Shown: positions 7,303 to 14,809 of the stretch, one piece after another
How the letters are laid out: the number at the start of each line of letters is the position of its first letter
Position numbering within the stretch: the first letter of the stretch is position 1
Assembly (NCBI GenBank): GCA_040752115.1
Contig: JBFMFB010000007.1
Coordinates: forward strand, 1-64,000
Direction of reading: 5' to 3'
Source: JBFMFB01 sp040752115
GTDB lineage: Bacteria; Pseudomonadota; Gammaproteobacteria; Burkholderiales; Sulfuricellaceae
Length of the DNA stretch: 64,000 nucleotides
Translations under genes and position numbers: made by a program
The notes under the pieces: model-generated
Told to the model about the DNA's origin: nothing
The model's input: only the letters and a program-made list of their open reading frames with translations
Database searches by the model: none

Positions 7303-7653
7303 ATGAGCCGCTGCATAGTCGGTGTTATGGCCCCGGGCAAGCTCCAGGAGCGAGAACGGGCGATTGCAAAGGGGAGGTACAAACCCGGCCATGGGGAGCC
7401 CACTGTGTGGTTCCACTCGACCAGCTCCCTCGCCGCCGTGCTGTCGGACGACAACCGGGCGGTGCTGCGGACGATTCGGGATTCCAAGCCGGGGTCGCTT
7501 GCCGAGCTGGCGGAACTGACCGGCCGCAGGCCACCAAACCTGTCGAGGACGCTGAAAACGATGGCGAGCTACGGGCTAGTTGAATTGCGCCGGGACAAGG
7601 GGCGGCTGGTGCCGGTGGTCAAGGCAACGGAATTTCTGGTGATTTTGGACTGA
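7303..7653 (+). CDS. HVO_A0114-type HTH transcriptional regulator (COG4190)
   Basis: This 116-residue winged-helix protein follows the family pattern: an N-terminal VGVM strand, the phrase VWFHSTSSLAAVLSDDN, then a MarR-like HTH (LAELAELTGRRPPNLSRTL) and wing (YGLVELRRDKGR). Members are often antitoxin-like regulators beside a partner gene. Here the partner position is taken by an AlbA-type ATPase only 15 nt downstream, so the two are likely co-transcribed and the regulator may control the pair. The ATG at 7303 keeps the conserved first strand. Confidence 0.75.
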   Translation: MSRCIVGVMAPGKLQERERAIAKGRYKPGHGEPTVWFHSTSSLAAVLSDDNRAVLRTIRDSKPGSLAELAELTGRRPPNLSRTLKTMASYGLVELRRDKGRLVPVVKATEFLVILD

Positions 7654-7668
7654 ACGCCAAGGGGAGAA

Positions 7669-9306
7669 ATGACCCAAGAAGGGCAGTTGATTGACAAGAA
7701 GTCCTTGCGCGCCGTCACCGGACGAAATACCGACTGGGATGGCCTCGCCAAGGACTGTGTCGCCTTCGCAAATGCCCAAGGCGGTCGATTGCTGATCGGC
7801 ATCGAGGACGATGCGACGCTGCCTGCGCCAAGTCAGCGGATCGATCCGTCCCTTGTCGATGTCGTTCGGCGCAAGCTCGGGGAGCGGACGGTGAATGTGT
7901 CCGTGCTGCCGGAAATCCGGCACTCCGAGAATGGCGGCGAATACATCGAGTTGCACGTGCGCCGTTCGCTGGCCGTGGCATCGACCACCGACGGCCGCTA
8001 CTTCCTGAGAATTGCCGAGGAGAGCAAGCCGGTCGTTGGCGACGACGTCATGCGGCTTGCTGCCGAGCGCTCGGCACTGCCGTGGGAAACGCAGACGACG
8101 CTCCAAGTGCCAAGGGAGTCGGTGGATCGAGCCAAACTTGATGCCCTGGTCGCTGGCATCCATGCCTCCGACCGGGTCAAGCCTTCGGTCAAGGAGAAGA
8201 CCGACGCCGAGCTGCTCAGCCACTATCTGCTCGCCCACGGCGAGTGGCTTACCAATCTCGGCGTACTATGTGTGGGCACACAGGCGGATCGGGCACGGCT
8301 GGGCACGGCGCCAGTCATCCAGTTCATCAAGTACGACGCCCAAGAGCGCAAGGTCAACAAACTCGTCTGGGATGACCACACCCTTTCCCCGATGGAACTG
8401 GTGGACCACGTGTGGCGCGAGGTTCCCGATTTCCGCGAGTTCTACGAGATTCCGGACGGACTGTTCCGGCAGAACGTGCCAGTGTTCGATGAGGTGGTGG
8501 TGCGCGAGCTGCTGATCAATGCGCTCGCCCATCGCCCCTATACCCAGCGCGGCGACATCTTCATCAGCCTCCACCCGGATCGCCTTGAAGTGGTCAATCC
8601 CGGGCCGCTCCCGCTGGGGGTGACGCCGAAGAACGTCCTGCACGAATCCCGCCGGCGCAACGAGCACCTCACGCGCCTGTTTCACGATCTCAAGCTGATG
8701 GAGCGGGAAGGCACCGGCTTCGACACCCTCTACGAGGTGCTGCTGTCGCAGGGACGCCCAGTCCCGCGTGTCGCGGAAGGCCCGGACTGGGTGAAGGTCA
8801 CTGTTGTCCGGGCGGCACCCAAGCCCCACTCCATCGATTTCATTGCCAAGGCGAGTCAGGCTTATCCACTCACCCAGCGCGAGCGCATCGCGCTCGGCTT
8901 GCTCGTTCAGCATGAAGCGATGACCGCCCGAGAACTCGGAAGGCAACTCGAACTCGATGATGCCGAGTCGCTGCGTCCCTGGATAGCCCGACTGCTGGAC
9001 TGGGGGCTGGTAAGGCAAACAGGCCGCACGCAGGCGACTCGTTACTTTGTCGATCCCGGCTTGGTGCGTTGGCTCGAGTTTCCCGCGGCCACGAGCCTCA
9101 AGCGCATCGAACCCCATCGGCTCAGGGCGCTGATTGTCGAAGACCTTGAGCGTTATCCGGATTCGGCGATTGGCGAGATTCATCGGCGGATCGGCGCCGA
9201 GATTCCCCGCAGTCAGGTCAAGCGGGTGCTGGAGTTGCTGGCCGCAGATGGGACCGTGCAGTACCAGGGAGAGAAACGCTGGCGCCGGTATCGGGTCGCG
9301 GCGTGA
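7669..9306 (+). CDS. AlbA/Schlafen-domain ATP-binding protein (COG2865-like)
   Basis: A 545-residue protein of the RecG-like/Schlafen AlbA_2 family. The AlbA_2 domain (residues about 10-130) has the KDCVAFANAQGGRLLIGI motif. The central GHKL-type ATP-binding part has an N-box (VVRELLINALAHRPY) and glycine boxes LEVVNPGPLPLG and EGTGFDTLYEV. The C-terminal 150 residues form two winged helices. Members act as DNA-binding regulators and some occur in defence islands; no reaction is established. It is paired with the upstream HTH gene near the prophage edge, which suggests an accessory, possibly protective, unit. Confidence 0.75.
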   Translation: MTQEGQLIDKKSLRAVTGRNTDWDGLAKDCVAFANAQGGRLLIGIEDDATLPAPSQRIDPSLVDVVRRKLGERTVNVSVLPEIRHSENGGEYIELHVRRSLAVASTTDGRYFLRIAEESKPVVGDDVMRLAAERSALPWETQTTLQVPRESVDRAKLDALVAGIHASDRVKPSVKEKTDAELLSHYLLAHGEWLTNLGVLCVGTQADRARLGTAPVIQFIKYDAQERKVNKLVWDDHTLSPMELVDHVWREVPDFREFYEIPDGLFRQNVPVFDEVVVRELLINALAHRPYTQRGDIFISLHPDRLEVVNPGPLPLGVTPKNVLHESRRRNEHLTRLFHDLKLMEREGTGFDTLYEVLLSQGRPVPRVAEGPDWVKVTVVRAAPKPHSIDFIAKASQAYPLTQRERIALGLLVQHEAMTARELGRQLELDDAESLRPWIARLLDWGLVRQTGRTQATRYFVDPGLVRWLEFPAATSLKRIEPHRLRALIVEDLERYPDSAIGEIHRRIGAEIPRSQVKRVLELLAADGTVQYQGEKRWRRYRVAA

Positions 9307-9308
9307 GC

Positions 9309-9439
9309 TATCGCACAAAATGACCCGAATCGAGGGGTAACGTGCGATATGGTGGCCGCGATAGAAGCGCAGTGCTTTGAATTGACAATATTTTCTATCG
9401 CGCGAATCGGCTAAACAACCTTGCGGACAGGCGATAGAA
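9309..9439. repeat. nested inverted repeats downstream of the AlbA-type gene
   Basis: Two inverted repeats lie in tandem. TATCGCAC (9309-9316) pairs with GTGCGATA (9342-9349). CGCGATAGAA (9357-9366) pairs perfectly with TTCTATCGCG (9393-9402). A further direct GCGATAGAA is at 9431-9439. They could be protein-binding sites, a terminator without a U-tract, or the scar of a mobile element. No gene was found in 9307-9643. Confidence 0.5.
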
Positions 9440-9607
9440 GGGACGAAAGGGGACGATGGCAGGAAGGGAAGAATCGACGGGCAGCGAGAAGGTGCGGGTT
9501 GTCTGCCCTCAAGAATCGCCTGCGTGATTTGAGGGGCGAGTTGCCGAGCAAGAATCTGGCGACAGTGTGTCACGCCAAGGCAGCGTTGTTAAAGAATTCT
9601 TGAATAT

Positions 9608-9637
9608 TTGCATTTATATTAAACATTGCTTTAATAT
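9608..9637 (+). promoter_or_regulatory. fic promoter with overlapping palindromic operator
   Basis: TTGCAT (9608-9613) and TAATAT (9632-9637) are separated by 18 nt and point to fic. The -10 region is covered by a perfect inverted repeat, ATATTAAA (9616-9623) and TTTAATAT (9630-9637) with a six-base spacer, a likely operator. The local A+T-rich composition contrasts with the surroundings. Confidence 0.55.
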
Positions 9638-9643
9638 GGCGCC

Positions 9644-9670
9644 ATGAAATTCAAGGACTCTTTAGCGTGA
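9644..9670 (+). CDS. possible 8-codon leader peptide overlapping the fic start
   Basis: An ATG at 9644 opens MKFKDSLA and stops in TGA, which overlaps the GTG start of fic (GTGA). The AAGGA that serves fic lies inside it. It may couple translation to fic or simply be chance; nothing else supports it. Confidence 0.25.
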   Translation: MKFKDSLA

Positions 9671-10815
9671 ACCGTACCACCGGCACTTACGTCACTTCCA
9701 CTACATCGGGCGAGGCCGTCCAGGCCTTTGTACCGAACTCGCTGCCGCCGAGCGATCCCCCGCTGGCGACGGAGTCGTTCGTCGATGCCAATCGTGCGGC
9801 GGAACTGGCGCTGGCCCGGCTATCCGGGGTGTCGGGGCTGGTGCCATCGGTGGACTGGCTGCTCTACGGCGCGATCCGCAAGGAGGCACTGCTCACCTCC
9901 CTGATCGAAGGCACCCAGGCCACACTCACCGACCTCTTCGACGAGGAGGCGGGATTTGCCGTCAGCAACACGGAAGACGTCGAGGAAGTCACCAACTACC
10001 TGCGGGCTTTCCGCTTGGTGCAGGACAACTTGCGCGATCCCAAGGGACTGCCGATCAGCGTGCGTCTATTGTGCGAGGCTCACCGGCTGCTGCTCGATGG
10101 CGCGCGGGGTGCGGGCAAGCAGCCGGGCGAATTGCGCCGTTCGCAGAACTGGATCGGCGGCACCCGGCCGGGCAACGCGGTGTTCGTGCCGCCGCCGGCC
10201 GACCGCGTGGCGGGCCTGCTGAGCGACATGGAGCGGTTCATCCACGATGCGTCGCCTGCGCTGCCGCCGCTGGTGCGCATCGCCCTGATCCATGCCCAGT
10301 TCGAAACCATCCATCCCTTCCTGGACGGCAACGGCCGTATCGGACGCCTGCTCATTGCCGCGCTGCTTGAACATTGGCGTCTGCTGCCCGAGCCCTTGCT
10401 CTACCTCAGTGCCTATCTCAAGCAGCATCAGACCGAGTATTACCGCCGCCTATCCAACATCCGCACCAAAGGCGACTGGGAGGGTTGGGTGGCCTTCTTC
10501 CTGGAGGGTGTGACCCATGCGGCAAGCGCGGCCGAGCGCGGCATCGTGGCCATCGCCAGTCTGGTGGCGGCGGATCGTCGTCGCTTGCTCGAATCGCCGA
10601 AGTCGGGGCCGGCAGCCTATCGCCTGTTCGAGATGCTGCCGATGATGCCGCGCTTCAACATCGAGCGCGCACGCCAGATTCTGGACACGAGTTTCCCCAC
10701 GGCCAGCGCGGCGGTCAATCAGTTGGTCGACCTGGGTATCGTGAAGGAAATGACCGGGCAGAAGAAGAACCGCAGTTACAGCTACCAGCCGTACATCGAG
10801 CTGTTGTCGCGCTGA
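9667..10815 (+). CDS. Fic family protein (AMPylator, self-inhibited class II)
   Basis: The 382-residue protein contains the full Fic catalytic motif HPFLDGNGRIGR with His216, which transfers AMP or another nucleotide part to a target hydroxyl. An inhibitory helix motif (T/S-x-x-x-E-G) is present near the N-terminus as Thr77 to Glu81-Gly82 (TSLIEG), so activity is probably held off in cis. The C-terminal 80 residues form a winged helix (ASAAVNQLVDLGIV), as in the Fic group common in chromosomes. Start is GTG at 9667 with AAGGA about 9 nt upstream. Target unknown. It stands alone, under its own promoter. Confidence 0.88.
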   Translation: MNRTTGTYVTSTTSGEAVQAFVPNSLPPSDPPLATESFVDANRAAELALARLSGVSGLVPSVDWLLYGAIRKEALLTSLIEGTQATLTDLFDEEAGFAVSNTEDVEEVTNYLRAFRLVQDNLRDPKGLPISVRLLCEAHRLLLDGARGAGKQPGELRRSQNWIGGTRPGNAVFVPPPADRVAGLLSDMERFIHDASPALPPLVRIALIHAQFETIHPFLDGNGRIGRLLIAALLEHWRLLPEPLLYLSAYLKQHQTEYYRRLSNIRTKGDWEGWVAFFLEGVTHAASAAERGIVAIASLVAADRRRLLESPKSGPAAYRLFEMLPMMPRFNIERARQILDTSFPTASAAVNQLVDLGIVKEMTGQKKNRSYSYQPYIELLSR

Positions 10816-10896
10816 CAAGGCGGCAGCCTTCCGTTCCCAGGGCAAGGCAGCAACAGGCATTTGGCCCCAGCCGAATCCGCGGGCGGCATTCGCTTA

Positions 10897-12768
10897 TTAC
10901 CGGCTTTTCGGCTCGCTTTTTCCTCGCCGCCCCTTCGGTTTGCCCACCACATGCATTTCGCAGCGCCGGCAGTCGAAGCGAAGCGTGAGTTCTTCGTTGC
11001 CGCGCACCAGCGAAAGCGGGTCGGGGCGGATGCCTTTGACCTGCTTTGGGCAGAGGTTGAAGCTGTAGCGCAGGCAGTGCTTGGTGATCATCAGCGAGAC
11101 GGCATCGCGTTCCTGGTTGCATTCGAATGCGGGGGCGATGTGCGTCACGCCGTGCCGGGCATAGAAAGCCTGGGCCTGGCGGTTGTAGACGTTCCCCCGG
11201 TAGCTGAGCGTGGTTTCCGGGTAGGGCGCCGCCGGTGCCTGGACGGGGGCTTTCGGCGGGCGCTGCCTGGCGGCCTGGCGGGCCGCTTCGAGCTGTTCGG
11301 CGGCCTGGCGGCGCAGGGCGTTGAGGGCGGAAACCGGAATGAACCAGGGGGCGGAGAGTTTCAGGATGATATCTTCGGCTTCGAACGGGGTGTTGCCCAG
11401 TTTGCTCAGTTGTTCGCGGATGTGCGCGACGGCCTTGTCGGGGTTTTGGGCCGGCTCCCTGGTGTGGGCCAGGCTGGCCGTGGCGGTGATGCCGTCTTCG
11501 TCGGTGATGCGCAGCGCAAAGCCTTCAGGGGTTTCTTCCAGGGTCATGCACACGCGAATTTTCCGTTCGGCAGTTTTCTTTTCGAGCTGTTTTTCGAATG
11601 CGTGGTCGAGGTTGCGGTACAGGGTGGTGCCGACCGCGAGATCGCCGGGCAGTTCGGCGGGGAACAGCCGGCTGCCTTCGGCGCGGTTGATGCGCAGGCC
11701 GACGAGTTCGTTGCCGGCGTTGAAATAGCTGAGTCCGTCGCCGTTGTTGAGGAGGGTCTTGCTTTCGATTTCGAAATAGCCGTGCCCCAGGCGCGCTACC
11801 TTGCCGATGGCCGTTCCGGCGAACTTGGGCGTGGCGAACGAGGTGATGCCGGCCTGGCGGCCGCGCAGAAAATAGTCGGTCGCGCCGCGGTTGAAGCTTT
11901 TTTCGGGCTGCGGTTCGAAGAAGAAGGTGCAGCGCCCGGACGAGCTGTGAGAGCGGTCGGGCGCGTCGAGCAGCAGCTCGTCGATGCGCTGCCGGTAATA
12001 GGCGGTCACGTTCTTGACGTAGGACAGATCCTTCAGCCGCCCCTCGATCTTGAACGAACTGATGCCGGCTTCCATCAGCGCGCGCAGGTTCTCGCCCTGG
12101 TTCATGTCCTTGAGCGAGAGCAGGTGCTGGTCTCGCGCCAGCACTCGGCCGTCGGTATCCAGCAGGGTATAGGGCAGCCGGCAGGGTTGTGCGCATTCGC
12201 CGCGGTTGGCGCTGCGGCCGGTTTGCGCGTGGCTGATGTAGCACTGGCCGCTGTAGCTGACGCACAGCGCGCCGTGCACGAAGAATTCGAGCCGGACCGC
12301 AGTCTGGTCGGCGATGGCGCGGATTTGCGGCAGGGATAATTCCCGCGCCAGCACCACTTGCGAGAAGCCGACCTGTTCCAGGAAACGCACCTTCTCCGGC
12401 GTGCGGTTGTCGGTCTGGGTGCTGGCGTGTAGGGCGATCGGCGGCAGGTCGAGCTGCAGCAGACCCATGTCCTGGACAATCAGCGCATCTGCCCCGGCCT
12501 CGTAAAGCTGGCGCACCAGGCGTTCGGCCTCGGCGAGTTCGTCGTCGCGCAGGATGGTGTTGAGCGCGACGAAGACCTGGGCGTAATACTTGTGGGCATA
12601 GGCGGCCAGCGCTTCGATATCGGCCACCGGATTGCCCGCCGCCGCCCGCGCGCCGAATTGCGGTCCGCCGATATAGACCGCGTCTGCGCCGTGATTGATC
12701 GCCTCGATGCCGAAAGCCAGATTCTTGGCGGGGGCGAGCAGTTCCAGTTTGTTGCGTTCTGCAATCAT
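10897..12768 (-). CDS. rlhA: U32 family peptidase / 23S rRNA C2501 hydroxylase-like (RlhA)
   Basis: A 623-residue U32-family protein. The U32 signature is visible as FFVHGALCVSYSGQCYIS with further Cys residues (GECAQPC), which are thought to bind an Fe-S cluster. The N-terminal barrel starts KLELLAPAKN. Length and the extra C-terminal domain match RlhA/YdcP of E. coli, which hydroxylates cytidine 2501 of 23S rRNA; the shorter relatives TrhP, UbiU and UbiV do not fit. The ATG at 12768 gives the conserved start; the longer frame upstream adds an unrelated 29 residues. The last 30 residues are basic. Confidence 0.75.
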   Translation of the reverse strand: MIAERNKLELLAPAKNLAFGIEAINHGADAVYIGGPQFGARAAAGNPVADIEALAAYAHKYYAQVFVALNTILRDDELAEAERLVRQLYEAGADALIVQDMGLLQLDLPPIALHASTQTDNRTPEKVRFLEQVGFSQVVLARELSLPQIRAIADQTAVRLEFFVHGALCVSYSGQCYISHAQTGRSANRGECAQPCRLPYTLLDTDGRVLARDQHLLSLKDMNQGENLRALMEAGISSFKIEGRLKDLSYVKNVTAYYRQRIDELLLDAPDRSHSSSGRCTFFFEPQPEKSFNRGATDYFLRGRQAGITSFATPKFAGTAIGKVARLGHGYFEIESKTLLNNGDGLSYFNAGNELVGLRINRAEGSRLFPAELPGDLAVGTTLYRNLDHAFEKQLEKKTAERKIRVCMTLEETPEGFALRITDEDGITATASLAHTREPAQNPDKAVAHIREQLSKLGNTPFEAEDIILKLSAPWFIPVSALNALRRQAAEQLEAARQAARQRPPKAPVQAPAAPYPETTLSYRGNVYNRQAQAFYARHGVTHIAPAFECNQERDAVSLMITKHCLRYSFNLCPKQVKGIRPDPLSLVRGNEELTLRFDCRRCEMHVVGKPKGRRGKSEPKSR

Positions 12769-12864
12769 GGCGGAAGAGGGAAATGGTTCAGGCTGGTAAA
12801 AAATGGCGTGGACGGAGAGAATTATACCTTTTTCGACACCTGTCCCGATTTTCAAGGAGAGGCG

Positions 12865-13143
12865 ATGAGCGCCGAATTTGCCGACTTTTTTGGCTACCCC
12901 GCCGCGTTTCTGACCACCGTCGCCTTTGTGCCGCAGGCATGGAAGTCGTGGCGCACGCGCGATCTGTCGGGGGTATCCCTGCCCATGTATTTTCTGTTCA
13001 CCCTGGGCGTGGCTTTATGGCTGGTTTATGGCGTCGTGGTGGGCAGCGCCCCGGTCATCGTCGCCAATGCCGTCACCCTGCTGCCGGCTTCGGTGGTGCT
13101 GTGGCTGAAAGTGATGGGGGTGCGCTCCGGCGGAAACGCTTAA
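12865..13143 (+). CDS. SemiSWEET sugar transporter
   Basis: A 92-residue membrane protein with three hydrophobic helices and the PQ-loop signature FVPQAWKSWRTRDLSGVS near residues 21-38, as in bacterial SemiSWEETs, which dimerise to move small sugars passively. LPMYFLFTLG makes helix 2. A good ribosome site (AAGGAG) precedes the ATG. It is divergent from the U32 peptidase gene, with about 96 nt between starts. The substrate cannot be read from sequence. Confidence 0.85.
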   Translation: MSAEFADFFGYPAAFLTTVAFVPQAWKSWRTRDLSGVSLPMYFLFTLGVALWLVYGVVVGSAPVIVANAVTLLPASVVLWLKVMGVRSGGNA

Positions 13144-13158
13144 CAGGGTGTTAAAAAG
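13142..13158. repeat. AACAGGGTGTT-type short repeat
   Basis: AACAGGGTGTTAAAAAG lies over the SemiSWEET stop codon. The same core, AACAGGGTGTTGAAAAA, recurs at 22911-22927, so this is a dispersed short repeat rather than part of either gene. Confidence 0.4.
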
Positions 13159-13164
13159 CGGCGA

Positions 13165-13701
13165 TCATCCGGGCCAGATCAGCTCGACCCATCCGCAGTT
13201 GGCAATGCTGCCCCGGGCAGTTTCTTCCGGGTCTCGGCCGGATAGCGCCAGCGCTGCAAGAATCGGGTTTTCGTGTGATACCGCCAGAACGACCGCCGCC
13301 GGGTGGCGTTCGGCGAGTTCGTCGAGAAAACTCCGCACCCTTTCCATTTGCTCCAGAAAAGATTCGCCCTGTTCGGGCTTGAGACGCACCGGATCGGGCT
13401 TCACCAGATCGTTGAAAACCTCGACGGGCAAGCCGTCCATTCCCGATCGGCGTTCGTTCAGGCGGGAATCGACAGTCAGCCGGCAAGCGCGGTGGCACAG
13501 CAGGATTGCGGCGGTTTCCCTGGCGCGCGGAAACTGCGAGGCATACGCGTGGGTAAACGGTACCGAACGCAGCCTCAGAGCGCATGATTCGGCCTGCGCC
13601 CGGCCTCGCTCCGTCAGATGGATGGGCCGGGCGGGGTCGTCGTTGATGCGGCCGGCAACGTTCGCTTCGCTCTCGCCATGGCGAACGAAGGTGATCTTCA
13701 T
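13165..13701 (-). CDS. histidine phosphatase family protein (SixA/GpmB-like)
   Basis: A 178-residue histidine phosphatase. The phospho-acceptor motif VRHGESEAN is at residues 6-14, and the second catalytic histidine is in AVSHENPI near residue 145. It also has the usual ARETA and ERRSG motifs. The substrate could be a phosphorylated metabolite or protein; the size fits the small SixA/CobC/GpmB-like group, and there is no cobalamin context. The ATG at 13701 was preferred over a TTG two codons upstream. It lies about 30 nt after the COX IV-like gene and may share its message. Confidence 0.8.
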   Translation of the reverse strand: MKITFVRHGESEANVAGRINDDPARPIHLTERGRAQAESCALRLRSVPFTHAYASQFPRARETAAILLCHRACRLTVDSRLNERRSGMDGLPVEVFNDLVKPDPVRLKPEQGESFLEQMERVRSFLDELAERHPAAVVLAVSHENPILAALALSGRDPEETARGSIANCGWVELIWPG

Positions 13702-13730
13702 GTGCAAACCCCCAAGCTTCCCTCGTGTTT

Positions 13731-14018
13731 TCAGAGCGTCGTCAGCCTAGCGATCCGGTCGCCGAACAGCCAGACCAGCACGGTCACCGCCGGCAGCACG
13801 TAGAAATAGACGCGCATCAGGTTGCGGATGGTGCGGTTCGCCGTCTTCAATTCCATGAAATGATCGACCACGATCCTGCCCTTGACAGCCATCATCAGGG
13901 AGACGATCAGCGTGACGGTGAAGCCCGGTTCGGCGGACTCCCCAATCACGTTGCCGCCCAGCGTCAGCGCCAACAGCAGCAGCCAGAGGCGGGTTATGAG
14001 CTTTCCGTGCGTCGTCAT
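13731..14018 (-). CDS. prokaryotic cytochrome c oxidase subunit IV-like / NorF-like protein
   Basis: A 95-residue membrane protein with three hydrophobic helices (about residues 10-25, 33-47 and 70-86). It fits the bacterial COX IV/NorF family, small accessory subunits of haem-copper oxidases or nitric oxide reductases. Its start lies one base after the stop of the subunit III-like gene. No catalytic subunit I or norCB gene is visible nearby, so the partner enzyme must be encoded elsewhere. Confidence 0.7.
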   Translation of the reverse strand: MTTHGKLITRLWLLLLALTLGGNVIGESAEPGFTVTLIVSLMMAVKGRIVVDHFMELKTANRTIRNLMRVYFYVLPAVTVLVWLFGDRIARLTTL

Positions 14019-14019
14019 T

Positions 14020-14613
14020 TCAGCGCAACACGTACAGCAGCGGGAAGATGACCAGCCACGCCAGGTCGGTGGCGTGCCAGTAGGAAGCGAATGCCTCCAG
14101 GCCCTCGTACTGAGCGGGGGAATAAGAGCCGGCGGTGGTGCGCACGATCACCCACAACAACCCCATGATCCCCCATAGCACATGCACCATGTGCGTGAAG
14201 GTCAGGTAGTAATAGGCGGTGAAGAAAATGCTGGCGCTGCCGGTGATGCCCCGGCTGGCGTTCCACTGGAACTCGAAATACTTGGTGACAAAATAGCCGC
14301 AAGCGCACATCAGCACCAGATACAGCCAGCGGGCGCAAATTTTCGCCTGGTTCTGCCGGATTGCGAGCACCGCATTGGCGACGAAATAGCTGCCGGAGAT
14401 CATCAGAATCGTGTTGATGGTGCCGGCCCAAGTGCTCAGCCTGGGCGGGCCGTCCCGGAACGCTTCCGGGTGGTGCGCCTTGGCGAGGAAATAGACGCCG
14501 AACAGCAGCGCGAATTCGGTCATTTCGGCCAGGATGCCGGCCCAGATGCCCTTGTTGCCGGGAATCCGGTTTTCGGCCGGCGGTTGCGGGAAAGAGGTTG
14601 CTGTCAGCGGCAC
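14020..14613 (-). CDS. cytochrome c oxidase subunit III-like / NorE-like protein
   Basis: A 197-residue membrane protein with five helices that matches subunit III of haem-copper oxidases. The motif EMTEFALLFGVYFLAKA and the end YWHATDLAWLVIFPLLYVLR are characteristic. The short form is typical of NorE, which with NorF helps nitric oxide reductase. The GTG start at 14613 lacks a clear ribosome site, so the true start is uncertain. It is divergent from kup. Confidence 0.75.
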   Translation of the reverse strand: MPLTATSFPQPPAENRIPGNKGIWAGILAEMTEFALLFGVYFLAKAHHPEAFRDGPPRLSTWAGTINTILMISGSYFVANAVLAIRQNQAKICARWLYLVLMCACGYFVTKYFEFQWNASRGITGSASIFFTAYYYLTFTHMVHVLWGIMGLLWVIVRTTAGSYSPAQYEGLEAFASYWHATDLAWLVIFPLLYVLR

Positions 14614-14726
14614 GGCGGGCGTCTGCCGAGGGGGTTGGGGGAAAACATTCAGTCTCTTGGGGTATGTCGCCCAAGGGTAACATATTCGGGAATTTCGCGC
14701 CCAATCTCACAGAAATATGCCGCTAT

Positions 14727-14735
14727 TGGTATAAT
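14727..14735 (+). promoter_or_regulatory. extended -10 promoter of kup
   Basis: TGGTATAAT is a perfect TGn-TATAAT extended -10 element 75 nt before the kup start. The position of a -35 box (TCACAG at 14707-14712) is poor, as is usual for extended -10 promoters. Confidence 0.55.
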
Positions 14736-14809
14736 TCGCGCTGAATTCATGGTGTCCATCCAAAATACAGATCCACGCGCCCTTCCCCACGCAGAAGACC
14801 ATTCAAAGC

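Noticed and set aside
9421..9603. 60-codon open frame before fic
   Set aside because: Arg-rich, no start signal and no similarity to any known family.
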